Origin: CAYNRG01 sp047973125
GTDB taxonomy: Bacteria; Bacillota_I; Bacilli_A; Erysipelotrichales; Erysipelotrichaceae
DNA length: 64,000 nt
Direction of reading: 5' to 3'
NCBI GenBank assembly: GCA_047973125.1
Contig: JBKEBK010000004.1
Span: 62,001 to 126,000, forward strand
The notes beneath the pieces were generated by a model that ran no database searches, was not told where the DNA came from, and saw nothing but the letters and a program-made list of their open reading frames with translations. This document shows, one piece after another, positions 35,177 to 42,116 of this stretch. Made by a program: the position numbers and the translations under genes. Position 1 is the first letter of the stretch; each line of letters starts with the position of its first letter.

Positions 35177-35320
35177 TTATTTTAAACTTAAATTTTAAAA
35201 ATTTTAAGTTTCTTATTCACTGTCATTTTATGTTTTCACCTTTTTGATTTTTAGATGCTGCGAATATTTATAAAGTTGTGCCTTACATCATTTTTTCATA
35301 TTTATTCTAACCGTAATGAG
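35177..35320 (+). repeat. Duplicated upstream block, second copy
   Basis: Near copy of 34741-34885, with TTGATT (35244-35249), 19 bases, TATAAA (35269-35274). After it the sequence diverges from the first copy up to about 35370. Confidence 0.8.
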
Positions 35321-35399
35321 TGAATAAAGCAAGCTCTTCCCCATCACTTACTTTAGTTTTCTATTTTAAAGTTGTCTTAGCAATATGTTAGTAGATTCC

Positions 35400-35456
35400 A
35401 TGGAAGTAGTATTACTTATTGTAATATTAATTCTAATTATTAAAATTCTAGATTAA
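35400..35456 (+). CDS. 18-residue hydrophobic peptide, copy 3 (type I toxin-like)
   Basis: MEVVLLIVILILIIKILD, with an ATG start. The SD is poor (GTTAGTAG), typical of weakly translated toxins. The stop overlaps the start of the 20-bp palindrome (35452-35471). Opposed by a minus-strand promoter at 35547-35552. Function inferred only from architecture and composition. Confidence 0.6.
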   Translation: MEVVLLIVILILIIKILD

Positions 35457-35539
35457 TACCTAGGTATTAAAGTTTATTGCTACCGACAATAGAAAAGACA
35501 GGACCGTTATCCTGTCTTTTCACTTGTCAAGTTTATTGC
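35405..35539 (+). repeat. Triplicated element, copy 3 core
   Basis: Hydrophobic ORF, 20-bp palindrome, hairpin with loop CCGTTA, and an 11-bp direct repeat AAGTTTATTGC (35470-35480 and 35529-35539) on either side of the hairpin. The upstream block is not repeated beyond this copy. Confidence 0.85.
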
Positions 35540-35540
35540 C
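35488..35540 (-). ncRNA. Candidate antisense RNA, copy 3
   Basis: Minus-strand extended -10 (TGATATAAT, TATAAT at 35547-35552) gives a start near 35540. The ~50-nt RNA would begin GGCAATAAACTTG, complementary to both direct repeats, and end at the shared hairpin. Confidence 0.45.
35492..35521. terminator. Bidirectional hairpin, copy 3
   Basis: The 12-bp stem is identical to copies 1 and 2 but the loop is CCGTTA. Confidence 0.75.
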
Positions 35541-35563
35541 ACATATATTATATCAAAGCCTTT

Positions 35564-35677
35564 TTAAGAAAACAGTCTTGTAATAAGAGCACAGAAACTT
35601 TTTAAAGGGAAGATGAAAAATCCGGTTATAAGTCCTGCTATTGCTGCAATTATCAATTTTTTATCTATTTTTTTCAT
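35564..35677 (-). CDS. 37-residue membrane peptide
   Basis: Basic N-terminus (MKKIDKK) then a hydrophobic stretch, LIIAAIAGLITGFFIFPL, and a short basic tail: one predicted membrane helix. It starts 8 bases after the stop of the secreted-protein gene and its SD (AAGG) covers that gene's last codon, so the two are co-translated. Its stop is 12 bases from the antisense -10 of copy 3. If the larger protein is a bacteriocin this could be its immunity peptide; that is speculation. Confidence 0.55.
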   Translation of the reverse strand: MKKIDKKLIIAAIAGLITGFFIFPLKSFCALITRLFS

Positions 35678-35685
35678 AAATATAA

Positions 35686-36120
35686 TTACCTTGACGAACA
35701 ATAATAGATAGTTGCTGATGGGCTAGTTTTTATACATCCACTAGCATTTTTTGCATAGTCAACTTTTTTAGTATTCGTGTTCATGAATAAACTTTTCGCA
35801 CCTTCCCATAAACCACCTGCAACTTCGGCCGCTGCGTTAATCCCATAAGATGCCCATTCACCACCACTATGCCCTGTAGTACTAACTATAGCTCCATCTA
35901 TTATAAATGCTACTAAAACTTGACCAACAAAAACTAATATAGCACCTAAACCTCTTGGTTCTATTTCAATCGTAGAATTATCAGTTACTTGATTTTCACC
36001 ATCTTTTGGATAGTATTCTTCATTTTCTGCACTTACTGTGGTTAAGAAACCCATACACAAAAATACTGACAACATAAAACATATTACTTTTTTAAAACTT
36101 TTTATCTTTTTTTCAAACAT
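35686..36120 (-). CDS. Secreted or membrane-anchored small protein of unknown function
   Basis: A 144-residue protein with a clear Sec signal peptide (KKVICFMLSVFLCMGFLTTVSA, cleavage near residue 31), an acidic spacer, a hydrophobic Gly/Ala-rich segment near residues 54-80, and a polar C-terminus with two cysteines (SGCIK, YYCSSR). I do not recognise a family. Cleaved precursor with Gly-rich amphiphilic core and paired Cys recalls bacteriocins, but nothing proves it; no transporter or modification gene is near. ATG 36120 has AAGGAG upstream. Confidence 0.65.
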   Translation of the reverse strand: MFEKKIKSFKKVICFMLSVFLCMGFLTTVSAENEEYYPKDGENQVTDNSTIEIEPRGLGAILVFVGQVLVAFIIDGAIVSTTGHSGGEWASYGINAAAEVAGGLWEGAKSLFMNTNTKKVDYAKNASGCIKTSPSATIYYCSSR

Positions 36121-36209
36121 AAGTACACTCCTTTCTTCATTGTCTGTATCTTATATATTAATAATACCAAAATTAACCAAGAAAGTAAGGTCTAACTTTT
36201 ATAGGTGTT

Positions 36210-36284
36210 TTATGGTATAATAGAAATAATGAGAATAATTTAAAACTTAAAAGTATAAAAGCTTAGTAATAGTTGTTACTGAGC
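36210..36284 (+). promoter_or_regulatory. Promoter and hairpin before the pseudogene
   Basis: Extended -10 TGGTATAAT (TATAAT near 36214-36219). Downstream GCTTAGTAA (36261-36269) and TTACTGAGC (36276-36284) form a 9-bp stem with one G-T pair. No strong T run follows. Nothing else is seen up to the SD at 36367. Confidence 0.4.
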
Positions 36285-36379
36285 ATATTTACTCTATAAA
36301 AGTTCTTATTTTAAATATTGATAGATAATATTGTTTGTAACTCCTTTTAATATCAAAAAATAAAATGGAGGTGTTATGT

Positions 36380-37417
36380 ATGGGAATACTAAAAATTAAA
36401 AAAAGATTAGCTTTACTTATTATCCTTTTACTTGTTTGTTTATCTGGATACTCAAAAAGTATGGAAGGAACTATGATAAAGATGGTAATATCACAAAAGT
36501 CATAAAACTTAAGGGAGCATTGTATTATAACCTAATTGAAAATGTTGATGGTTTTTCTGCAAGTAATGGACAATATAGGGAAGATATAAGTAAAGATGGA
36601 AATGTTAAACATAAAAAAATATGATAAGACCATTGGTGCAAATGATCCAGATAATTATGTTGTATACAAGGATGAGCCATACTTTATATATAATGGGAGC
36701 TTTGAAAAGGAAAAATATTATACAAGGATAGAAGGACCAAACAATTATGTGTTACAGGTAAATGGTTTACTTCATACTTATGTTTTAAAAAATAATTTTT
36801 TATATCTTCTTGTAGCTCCTATGTTAAAAGGAGAAGATGGCTTTGATAAGTGTAAGATGAAATTGATCTAGATGATATGAGTATCAATAGAGCACAGTTT
36901 CTTGGCATTGAACGTTATGATGAAATGTTTGACTCAATTGATAGTATTCCTTATTTAGTAAATAATAATCTAGTTTTTATAATGGATGATCCTAATTACA
37001 AAGGAAGGTGAAGAAATAAATTACTTATTTGAAATAAATTTAAAGGATTTTACAGTTTTAAATAAAACAGATGTTACTGATAAATTAACAGAACTTGATA
37101 TTCGTTTAAATACATTTTTTGAATTTAATGATGAAGTTTATTTTATAATCATGGATAATAGAGTAATGAAGATTGATTTAAATAGTGATGATTTATTTGT
37201 TTCAACCAGTATACAGCTTCCAAAAGAGCTTCAATCAAGAATGGTTGTTGATACAACTGAAAAAGCTGTGTACATCTTAGATCGAGGGAATCCACAACAT
37301 ATTGTGGAAATTGATCTTAATAAGAATGTTATAGTAAATACAGTTGTTCTAGAGGAAGTAACCTCAAAAACAAATGAAAGAAAAATGTACTCGTTTAAGA
37401 TTAAAGAAGACAAATAA
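36380..37417 (+). pseudogene. Frameshifted lipoprotein gene, probably beta-propeller-like
   Basis: GGAGG (36367-36371) precedes ATG 36380, which begins a lipoprotein-like signal (LLIILLLVCLSGY). The reading then alternates between two frames at about 36460, 36595, 36860 and 36985; the last frame stops at 37417. Joined, the pieces give one protein of roughly 340 residues. The C-terminal part (VYILDRGNPQHIVEIDLNKN) looks like beta-propeller repeats. Four shifts, with none elsewhere in 64 kb, point to real decay and not sequencing error. Family not identified. Confidence 0.75.
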
Positions 37418-37426
37418 ATGTTATTT

Positions 37427-37460
37427 AAACACTTTGCATAATTTTGTAAGGTGTTTTTTA
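37427..37460 (+). terminator. Terminator after the pseudogene
   Basis: AACACTTTGCA (37428-37438) pairs with TGTAAGGTGTT (37445-37455) over 11 pairs, two of them G-T, then six T. Confidence 0.75.
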
Positions 37461-37546
37461 TTTATTAAAAAATTTTAATAATTTTCATATATATTTTTCA
37501 TGTAACCATTTTAAAAGTATTCTATAATTAAGATAAGGAGGAGCAT

Positions 37547-37846
37547 ATGGAATATATAGAAAATCATAAAAAGGCTATTATTATTACATTAATTTTAATT
37601 CTTGTTATAATAATGATGACTTCCATTTTATTATTCTATAGTGTTGCTAATAGAATAAACTATAGTAAAGAAGATATTAAAAATATAGCTAAAAAAGAAA
37701 TTGGTGGCACTATTACTGAAATTGAAGTAGATCATAATTTTTTAAAAACATATTATGAACTTACGATCATAAATGATAATAGAGAATATGAAGTTATAAT
37801 TGATGCAAGTAATGGATCAATTATCAAGCTTGAAAGAGATGACTAG
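37547..37846 (+). CDS. Small membrane-anchored PepSY protein
   Basis: A 99-residue protein with one N-terminal membrane helix (residues about 11-32) and an extracytoplasmic PepSY-like domain: KEDIKNIAKKEIGGTITEIEV, then YELTIINDNREYEVIIDASNG. PepSY domains are often inhibitory or binding modules of secreted proteases and sensors. It is the first gene of the two-component operon, 9 bases before the response regulator, with an AAGGAGGAG SD. Confidence 0.8.
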   Translation: MEYIENHKKAIIITLILILVIIMMTSILLFYSVANRINYSKEDIKNIAKKEIGGTITEIEVDHNFLKTYYELTIINDNREYEVIIDASNGSIIKLERDD

Positions 37847-37855
37847 GAGATACTT

Positions 37856-38515
37856 ATGGAAAAAATATTAATTGTAGAAGATGAAAAACATATGTTAGAC
37901 TTACTAAGTTTAGAGCTTTCTCATGCTGGATATAATATTAGCTGTGCAACTGATGGAGATACAGCCTTAAAGTTGGCCCTAGAGCAAGACTTTGATTTAA
38001 TTATATTAGATCTTATGATACCAAAAATTAATGGAGTAGAAGTTACTAGAAGACTAAGATTATCTAAGTTAACACCAATAATTATGTTAACAGCAAGAGA
38101 TAGTGTTATGGATAAGGTTAATGGTTTAGAAGCTGGTGCAGATGATTATCTTGCTAAACCATTTGCAATGGAAGAATTACTCGCAAGAATTCGCTCTGTT
38201 ATTCGACGTAATTTTAATACCTTATCAAAAATTAAATATCGTGATCTAATACTTGATTGTGACAGCTTCACACTCATAAATAATAATGAAGAAGTACTAC
38301 TTAGTGCTAAAGAATTTCAAATGTTAAGATTATTTTTAAAAAATCCTCATAAAGTTTTTACTCGTGATGATTTATTAGAAGAGGTTTGGGGTTATTGTAA
38401 TGATAGTGAAAGTAATGTTGTGGATGTCTATATATCACATTTAAGAAGCAAGTTAGAAAAAAATGATGTAAAGTATATCCATACCATTCATGGAGTAGGA
38501 TACACATTAAAATGA
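37856..38515 (+). CDS. OmpR-family response regulator
   Basis: A 219-residue regulator. Receiver domain with phospho-acceptor Asp52 (IILDLMIP), acidic pair near residues 9-10 (VEDE) and Lys in YLAKPFAMEE. The C-terminal winged helix (from about residue 125) contains FTRDDLLEEVWGY and VDVYISHLRSKLE. It overlaps the kinase gene by 4 bases. Confidence 0.94.
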   Translation: MEKILIVEDEKHMLDLLSLELSHAGYNISCATDGDTALKLALEQDFDLIILDLMIPKINGVEVTRRLRLSKLTPIIMLTARDSVMDKVNGLEAGADDYLAKPFAMEELLARIRSVIRRNFNTLSKIKYRDLILDCDSFTLINNNEEVLLSAKEFQMLRLFLKNPHKVFTRDDLLEEVWGYCNDSESNVVDVYISHLRSKLEKNDVKYIHTIHGVGYTLK

Positions 38516-39588
38516 GAAAGAAAAATATTAGATCGCACTTAATATTAAATACATCAGCAATTGTATTAGGCTTTATTACCCTATCTTCTCTTTCATTCTA
38601 TATATTTCTGATATACTTTTCTCAAACAATTGAAAAAGTATATGGAATTGACGATGATATTTTAAAACCTTTCTTTACAATCTTTATTATCATTCTGATA
38701 TTTTTAATCATCTTTTCCTTAATTGTTAGTATCCTTGCAGGGTTTTTAGTATCAGAAAGATTTCTAAGTACAATTGCTAAATTTACTAACAAGATAAAAT
38801 CTATTAGGTATAAAAGTAGTGATAAGCGATTACCACTAGAAAATAGTAATGAACTAGATGATTTAGCTAAAGAGTTTAATTATTTAATGGATGATATTGA
38901 AATCTCAGTAAATAAACAAAATCAGTTTGTTGCCGATGCTTCTCATGAATTAAAAACCCCACTAGCAATCATCAAAGGCAATATTGAAATGTTGCAAAGA
39001 TGGGGCAAAGATGAAAAGAAAATCTTAGAAGAATCACTTGAGACTACTAAATTAGAAGTAGATCGGATGATTTTACTAACAAGTGAAATGTTACAGCTAA
39101 CAAAAAAATTTGATCATAGTGATGTATCAGTAATTTCTATTAATGAAATCATCACTAGCGTTGTCAATGAATACATAAAATTATATCCAGACTTTAACAT
39201 TGAATATAGTGTTACTAAGGATTCTAAAGTAAAAATGAAACAAGAACATTTTAAACAGATACTATTTATTTTATTAGACAATTCCATAAAGTATAAAAGA
39301 GATAACAGTAAACACATTAAAATAACCTTTAAAAATAACTTCTTACATATATTAGACTATGGCAAGGGCATAGAGAAAGAGAACCTTAATAAAATCTTTG
39401 ATCGTTTATATCGTGAGGATGACTCAAGAGAAAACAATCATCATAGCTTTGGCTTAGGACTATCAATTCTTAAGCGAATTTGTGATTGGTATAAGGTTGA
39501 AATTAAAGTAAATAGTGAAAAAAATCAATATACAGAATTTATATTAAACTTCAAAGGAGGAAAAGAAAATGAAGAAATATTTAATTAG
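38512..39588 (+). CDS. Sensor histidine kinase
   Basis: A 358-residue membrane kinase with two helices (about 13-37 and 52-80) enclosing only a short external loop of some 15 residues, then HAMP-like linker, HisKA with phospho-acceptor His145 (ADASHELKTPLAIIKG), N box LDNSIKYKRDN, and G boxes DYGKGIE and FGLGLSI. The tiny sensor loop suggests sensing within the membrane or through a partner such as the flanking PepSY proteins. It overlaps the lipoprotein gene by 20 bases. Confidence 0.94.
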   Translation: MRKKNIRSHLILNTSAIVLGFITLSSLSFYIFLIYFSQTIEKVYGIDDDILKPFFTIFIIILIFLIIFSLIVSILAGFLVSERFLSTIAKFTNKIKSIRYKSSDKRLPLENSNELDDLAKEFNYLMDDIEISVNKQNQFVADASHELKTPLAIIKGNIEMLQRWGKDEKKILEESLETTKLEVDRMILLTSEMLQLTKKFDHSDVSVISINEIITSVVNEYIKLYPDFNIEYSVTKDSKVKMKQEHFKQILFILLDNSIKYKRDNSKHIKITFKNNFLHILDYGKGIEKENLNKIFDRLYREDDSRENNHHSFGLGLSILKRICDWYKVEIKVNSEKNQYTEFILNFKGGKENEEIFN

Positions 39589-40099
39589 TTTAGCAGTGTT
39601 ATTTTTATTAGTAGGATGCTCATCTTTTGATGATGATCATGATGATAAAGATGATCAAAATGAAAAAGTAATAATCGATAATGTCCAAGAAAATACCAAT
39701 GAAATTGATATGGAAAAAGCCAAAGAAATTGCCTTAAAAGATCAAAAAGGAGAAATCGTTAAAGAGTTTACATTCTCAAGTAATAGTGTTTCACATTTTG
39801 AAATAGATATTGTAAGTGATAACTATAAATATGAGTATACTATTGATAATCAAGGCAATATCACTAGTAAAGAAAAAGAAATTATCGATGAAACTTTAAA
39901 CCAAGATAAATTCATCACCTCTCAAGCTGCTCAAGATATTATGATTGAGCATGCAGGAGGAGGAACTATTATTAGCTGTGAGCTTGATATTGAATACAAT
40001 GAAATCTATGAAATAGAGATGGTATTAGATAATCAAGAGTATGATGGAGTAGTAGATGCAGTTACTGGAGAAGTTATAAAATTTAATAAGGATTATTAA
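39569..40099 (+). CDS. PepSY-domain lipoprotein
   Basis: A 176-residue lipoprotein. Lipobox LLVGCS puts the lipidated Cys at residue 17; an Asp-rich stretch (SFDDDHDDKDDQ) follows. Two PepSY repeats are visible, about 45-110 and 118-175, each beginning with an ...A..IA/IM... helix and ending YDGVVDAVTGEVI-like. Likely on the outer membrane face, co-expressed with the kinase. GGAGG SD inside the kinase gene. Confidence 0.85.
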   Translation: MKKYLISLAVLFLLVGCSSFDDDHDDKDDQNEKVIIDNVQENTNEIDMEKAKEIALKDQKGEIVKEFTFSSNSVSHFEIDIVSDNYKYEYTIDNQGNITSKEKEIIDETLNQDKFITSQAAQDIMIEHAGGGTIISCELDIEYNEIYEIEMVLDNQEYDGVVDAVTGEVIKFNKDY

Positions 40100-40149
40100 T
40101 TATTAACATTATAATGTATCAGAAATGGTAAAGATTTAAATTAGTACAT

Positions 40150-40174
40150 AAGGCTACTTTAGGTAGCCTTTTAC
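40150..40174 (+). terminator. Terminator of the two-component operon
   Basis: AAGGCTAC / GTAGCCTT (40150-40157, 40163-40170), loop TTTAG, then TT. Confidence 0.75.
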
Positions 40175-40254
40175 TGTATATAAAGTAATGTCAGCACTCA
40201 GAAAATAAAAATTACCATTTTATTTCTTAATTTTTTTAAAATTATATGAATTTG

Positions 40255-40284
40255 TTGTTTATTTTTTTTAAAATTAGTTATAAA
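40255..40284 (+). promoter_or_regulatory. Promoter of the candidate ncRNA
   Basis: TTGTTT (40255-40260), 18-bp spacer, TATAAA (40279-40284). Confidence 0.5.
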
Positions 40285-40290
40285 ATAGTA

Positions 40291-40389
40291 TCGTTCATAG
40301 ATTAACACTAAACTCCTGATTGGTGTGTCCGCATAAAGCACATACAATTGATTATCTATTTTATCTGTTTATCTATGAACACTTTTTTT
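40291..40389 (+). ncRNA. Candidate ~100-nt small RNA
   Basis: A promoter is followed 6-7 bases later by GTTCATAGAT (40293-40302), whose perfect complement ATCTATGAAC lies at 40371-40380 just before a seven-T run. The ends thus close a 10-bp stem around about 68 bases that contain a smaller hairpin (TGTG near 40323 with CACA near 40340). There is no ORF. It does not match SRP RNA, 6S, tmRNA or a riboswitch that I know. From 40400 to 40555 I see nothing. Confidence 0.5.
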
Positions 40390-40559
40390 ATGTCCTTTAA
40401 AAAAATAGAAGTGGATAGCCCTCACTTATTGTCACTTTAAAATTGTAGTAAATACTAATCACTTTTATCCTTTTAATTTTAAATTTTAAGTAAAGATGAT
40501 AAATGATGTAGACTACATAATATCCTACCTCTTAAAAAAATCCATGATACCTATAATTA

Positions 40560-40606
40560 TACGTAAAATTTTACATGCTTAGTACATGTAAATATTTACG
40601 TTTTTT
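40560..40606 (+). terminator. Long hairpin upstream of rpmH
   Basis: ACGTAAAATTTTACATG (40561-40577) pairs with CATGTAAATATTTACGT over 17 positions with two mismatches, then six T. Confidence 0.75.
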
Positions 40607-40607
40607 A

Positions 40608-40636
40608 TTGACTTTTTACGATAATTTAGATATTAT
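40608..40636 (+). promoter_or_regulatory. Promoter of rpmH-rnpA-yidC-jag
   Basis: TTGACT (40608-40613), 17-bp spacer, TATTAT (40631-40636). Its -35 begins just after the T run of the upstream hairpin. Confidence 0.75.
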
Positions 40637-40680
40637 TAGTAAGCACTGTTCTATTTGTATAAACATTGGAGGTGGATTTG

Positions 40681-40815
40681 ATGAAAAGAACATATCAACC
40701 AAGCAAAAGGAAACACCAAAAAGTCCACGGCTTTAGAGCCCGTATGAAAACGGTAGGTGGCCGCAAGGTACTTGCTCGTCGTCGTAGCAGGGGTAGAAAG
40801 ATTTTGTCGGCTTAA
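40681..40815 (+). CDS. rpmH: 50S ribosomal protein L34
   Basis: A 44-residue basic protein: MKRTYQPSKRKHQKVHGF at the N-terminus and an Arg-rich C-terminus, unmistakably L34 of the large ribosomal subunit. GGAGGTG SD upstream. It heads the operon rpmH-rnpA-yidC-jag, but a hairpin directly after its stop should limit read-through. It is transcribed toward dnaA, whereas in most bacteria rpmH is divergent from dnaA. Confidence 0.97.
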   Translation: MKRTYQPSKRKHQKVHGFRARMKTVGGRKVLARRRSRGRKILSA

Positions 40816-40839
40816 AAGTCACCTGTTGGTGACTTTTTT
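40814..40839 (+). terminator. Attenuating hairpin between rpmH and rnpA
   Basis: AAAAGTCACC / GGTGACTTTT (40814-40823, 40828-40837), loop TGTT, T run. It probably sets more L34 than RnpA. Confidence 0.8.
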
Positions 40840-40850
40840 CGTTTTTACTT

Positions 40851-41192
40851 ATGAAAAAACAATATCGTATAAAATCAAATATTGAATTTCAAACTTTAAT
40901 AAGCAACAAGAATTTCATATCAAATAAAGAGTTCGTCTTTTATTTTAATGATGCTAAGCTAAATCATGGAAGAATTGGAATTAGTGTAGGAAAGAAATTA
41001 GGCATTGCAGTTAAGAGAAATCTTTGGAAAAGACAAGCAAGAGAAATTATTAATGATGTAATTGATTTAGACTCTTTCAAATATGATGGTATCTTATTAG
41101 TGCGTAAGGATTTTACTACACAGTCATTTGATAAGAATAAAAAAAGTTTGGAAAATTTATTAAATAAAGTGTACAATTATAACAGAAAATAA
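40851..41192 (+). CDS. rnpA: Ribonuclease P protein component
   Basis: RnpA assists the catalytic RNA in 5' processing of pre-tRNA. 113 residues. GRIGISVGKKLGIAVKRNLWKRQARE carries the conserved RNR-type basic helix in a slightly altered form (VKRNLWKRQARE), and KKQYRIKSNIEFQTLI is the usual N-terminus. 35 bases after rpmH. Confidence 0.93.
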   Translation: MKKQYRIKSNIEFQTLISNKNFISNKEFVFYFNDAKLNHGRIGISVGKKLGIAVKRNLWKRQAREIINDVIDLDSFKYDGILLVRKDFTTQSFDKNKKSLENLLNKVYNYNRK

Positions 41193-41215
41193 ACTATATT
41201 AAGGAGAATTTATAA

Positions 41216-42115
41216 ATGTTAAAAAATAAAACAAAGAAGATCTTGTTGTTACTTGTAATTATCGGATCATTATTCGCTCTTAGTGGATGTACTATTCCAA
41301 CAGAAGTAGATGAGGAAACTGGGAAAAAAGTTACCAAGATAATCACAACAGAAACAACTTTTAAAGAAACAAGGGAAAGTGAAGGGTGGTATCAAACTTT
41401 CTTAGTTTATCCACTTGCTCAATCGATAAACAAGCTATCACCTGTAGTTAGTGTTGCAGGAGCAATCGCACTTGTTACCTTCTTAGTAAACTTCGTTGTC
41501 TTTATATTTACTTATAAAGCAACATTAGCACAACAAAAAATGGCGGCTATGCAGCCAGAGATAAATCGAATAACGGAAAAGTATAAAGGAAAGACTGACC
41601 AAGCATCAAGGATGGCACAGGCTCAGGAACAACAAAAATTATATAAAAAATATAATATTAATCCTTTTTCTTCACTACTTATTCAATTTATTCAACTTCC
41701 AATAATTATATCTATATATTACGCTGTTCAAAGATCACAGGCTGTAAAACATGGATTCTTTATGGGAATGGAATTATCTGTTTCACCACTTAATGGAATT
41801 ATGAATAAAGAATGGATTTATTTGGTTTTATTAATTATTGTAATGGGATCTCAAGCTCTTTCTATGAAACTTCCTACTTACTTAGCTGAAAAGCAAGCAA
41901 GAAAAGAAGCAGAAGAACAGGGAAGAAGATATCGTCCTGCTCCAAACCCTACTGCTAAGATGATGAACTATATGTTAGTATTTATAACTGTAATTACTAT
42001 TACATTACCATCTGGTATGGGAGTATATTGGGTTTGTTCATCTTTAATGGCAATAGCAAAATCACTTATCACTATGCACTTATCTAAAAAAGAAAAAATG
42101 AAGGGAAGTGTTTAA
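41216..42115 (+). CDS. yidC: YidC/OxaA membrane insertase, lipoprotein type
   Basis: Inserts and folds membrane proteins. 299 residues with lipobox ALSGCT (Cys at about residue 23), as in Gram-positive YidC1/SpoIIIJ, and about five membrane segments. The cytoplasmic loop has AAMQPEINRITEKYKGK, and NPFSSLLIQFIQLPIIISIYY follows in the third helix. The C-terminus is short and basic. AAGGAG SD; its end overlaps the region of the jag start. Confidence 0.94.
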   Translation: MLKNKTKKILLLLVIIGSLFALSGCTIPTEVDEETGKKVTKIITTETTFKETRESEGWYQTFLVYPLAQSINKLSPVVSVAGAIALVTFLVNFVVFIFTYKATLAQQKMAAMQPEINRITEKYKGKTDQASRMAQAQEQQKLYKKYNINPFSSLLIQFIQLPIIISIYYAVQRSQAVKHGFFMGMELSVSPLNGIMNKEWIYLVLLIIVMGSQALSMKLPTYLAEKQARKEAEEQGRRYRPAPNPTAKMMNYMLVFITVITITLPSGMGVYWVCSSLMAIAKSLITMHLSKKEKMKGSV

Positions 42116-42116
42116 A

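Noticed and set aside
34660..35525. CRISPR array or IS end repeats in the 34.6-35.5 kb region
   Set aside because: Repeat units are about 390-440 bp apart with long related spacers, and there is no transposase, cas gene or target-site duplication. They fit duplicated gene-plus-hairpin units.
40291..40389. SRP RNA, 6S RNA or tRNA identity for the candidate small RNA
   Set aside because: No GGAAG tetraloop region, no tmRNA or tRNA motifs, and the size is wrong for 6S RNA.
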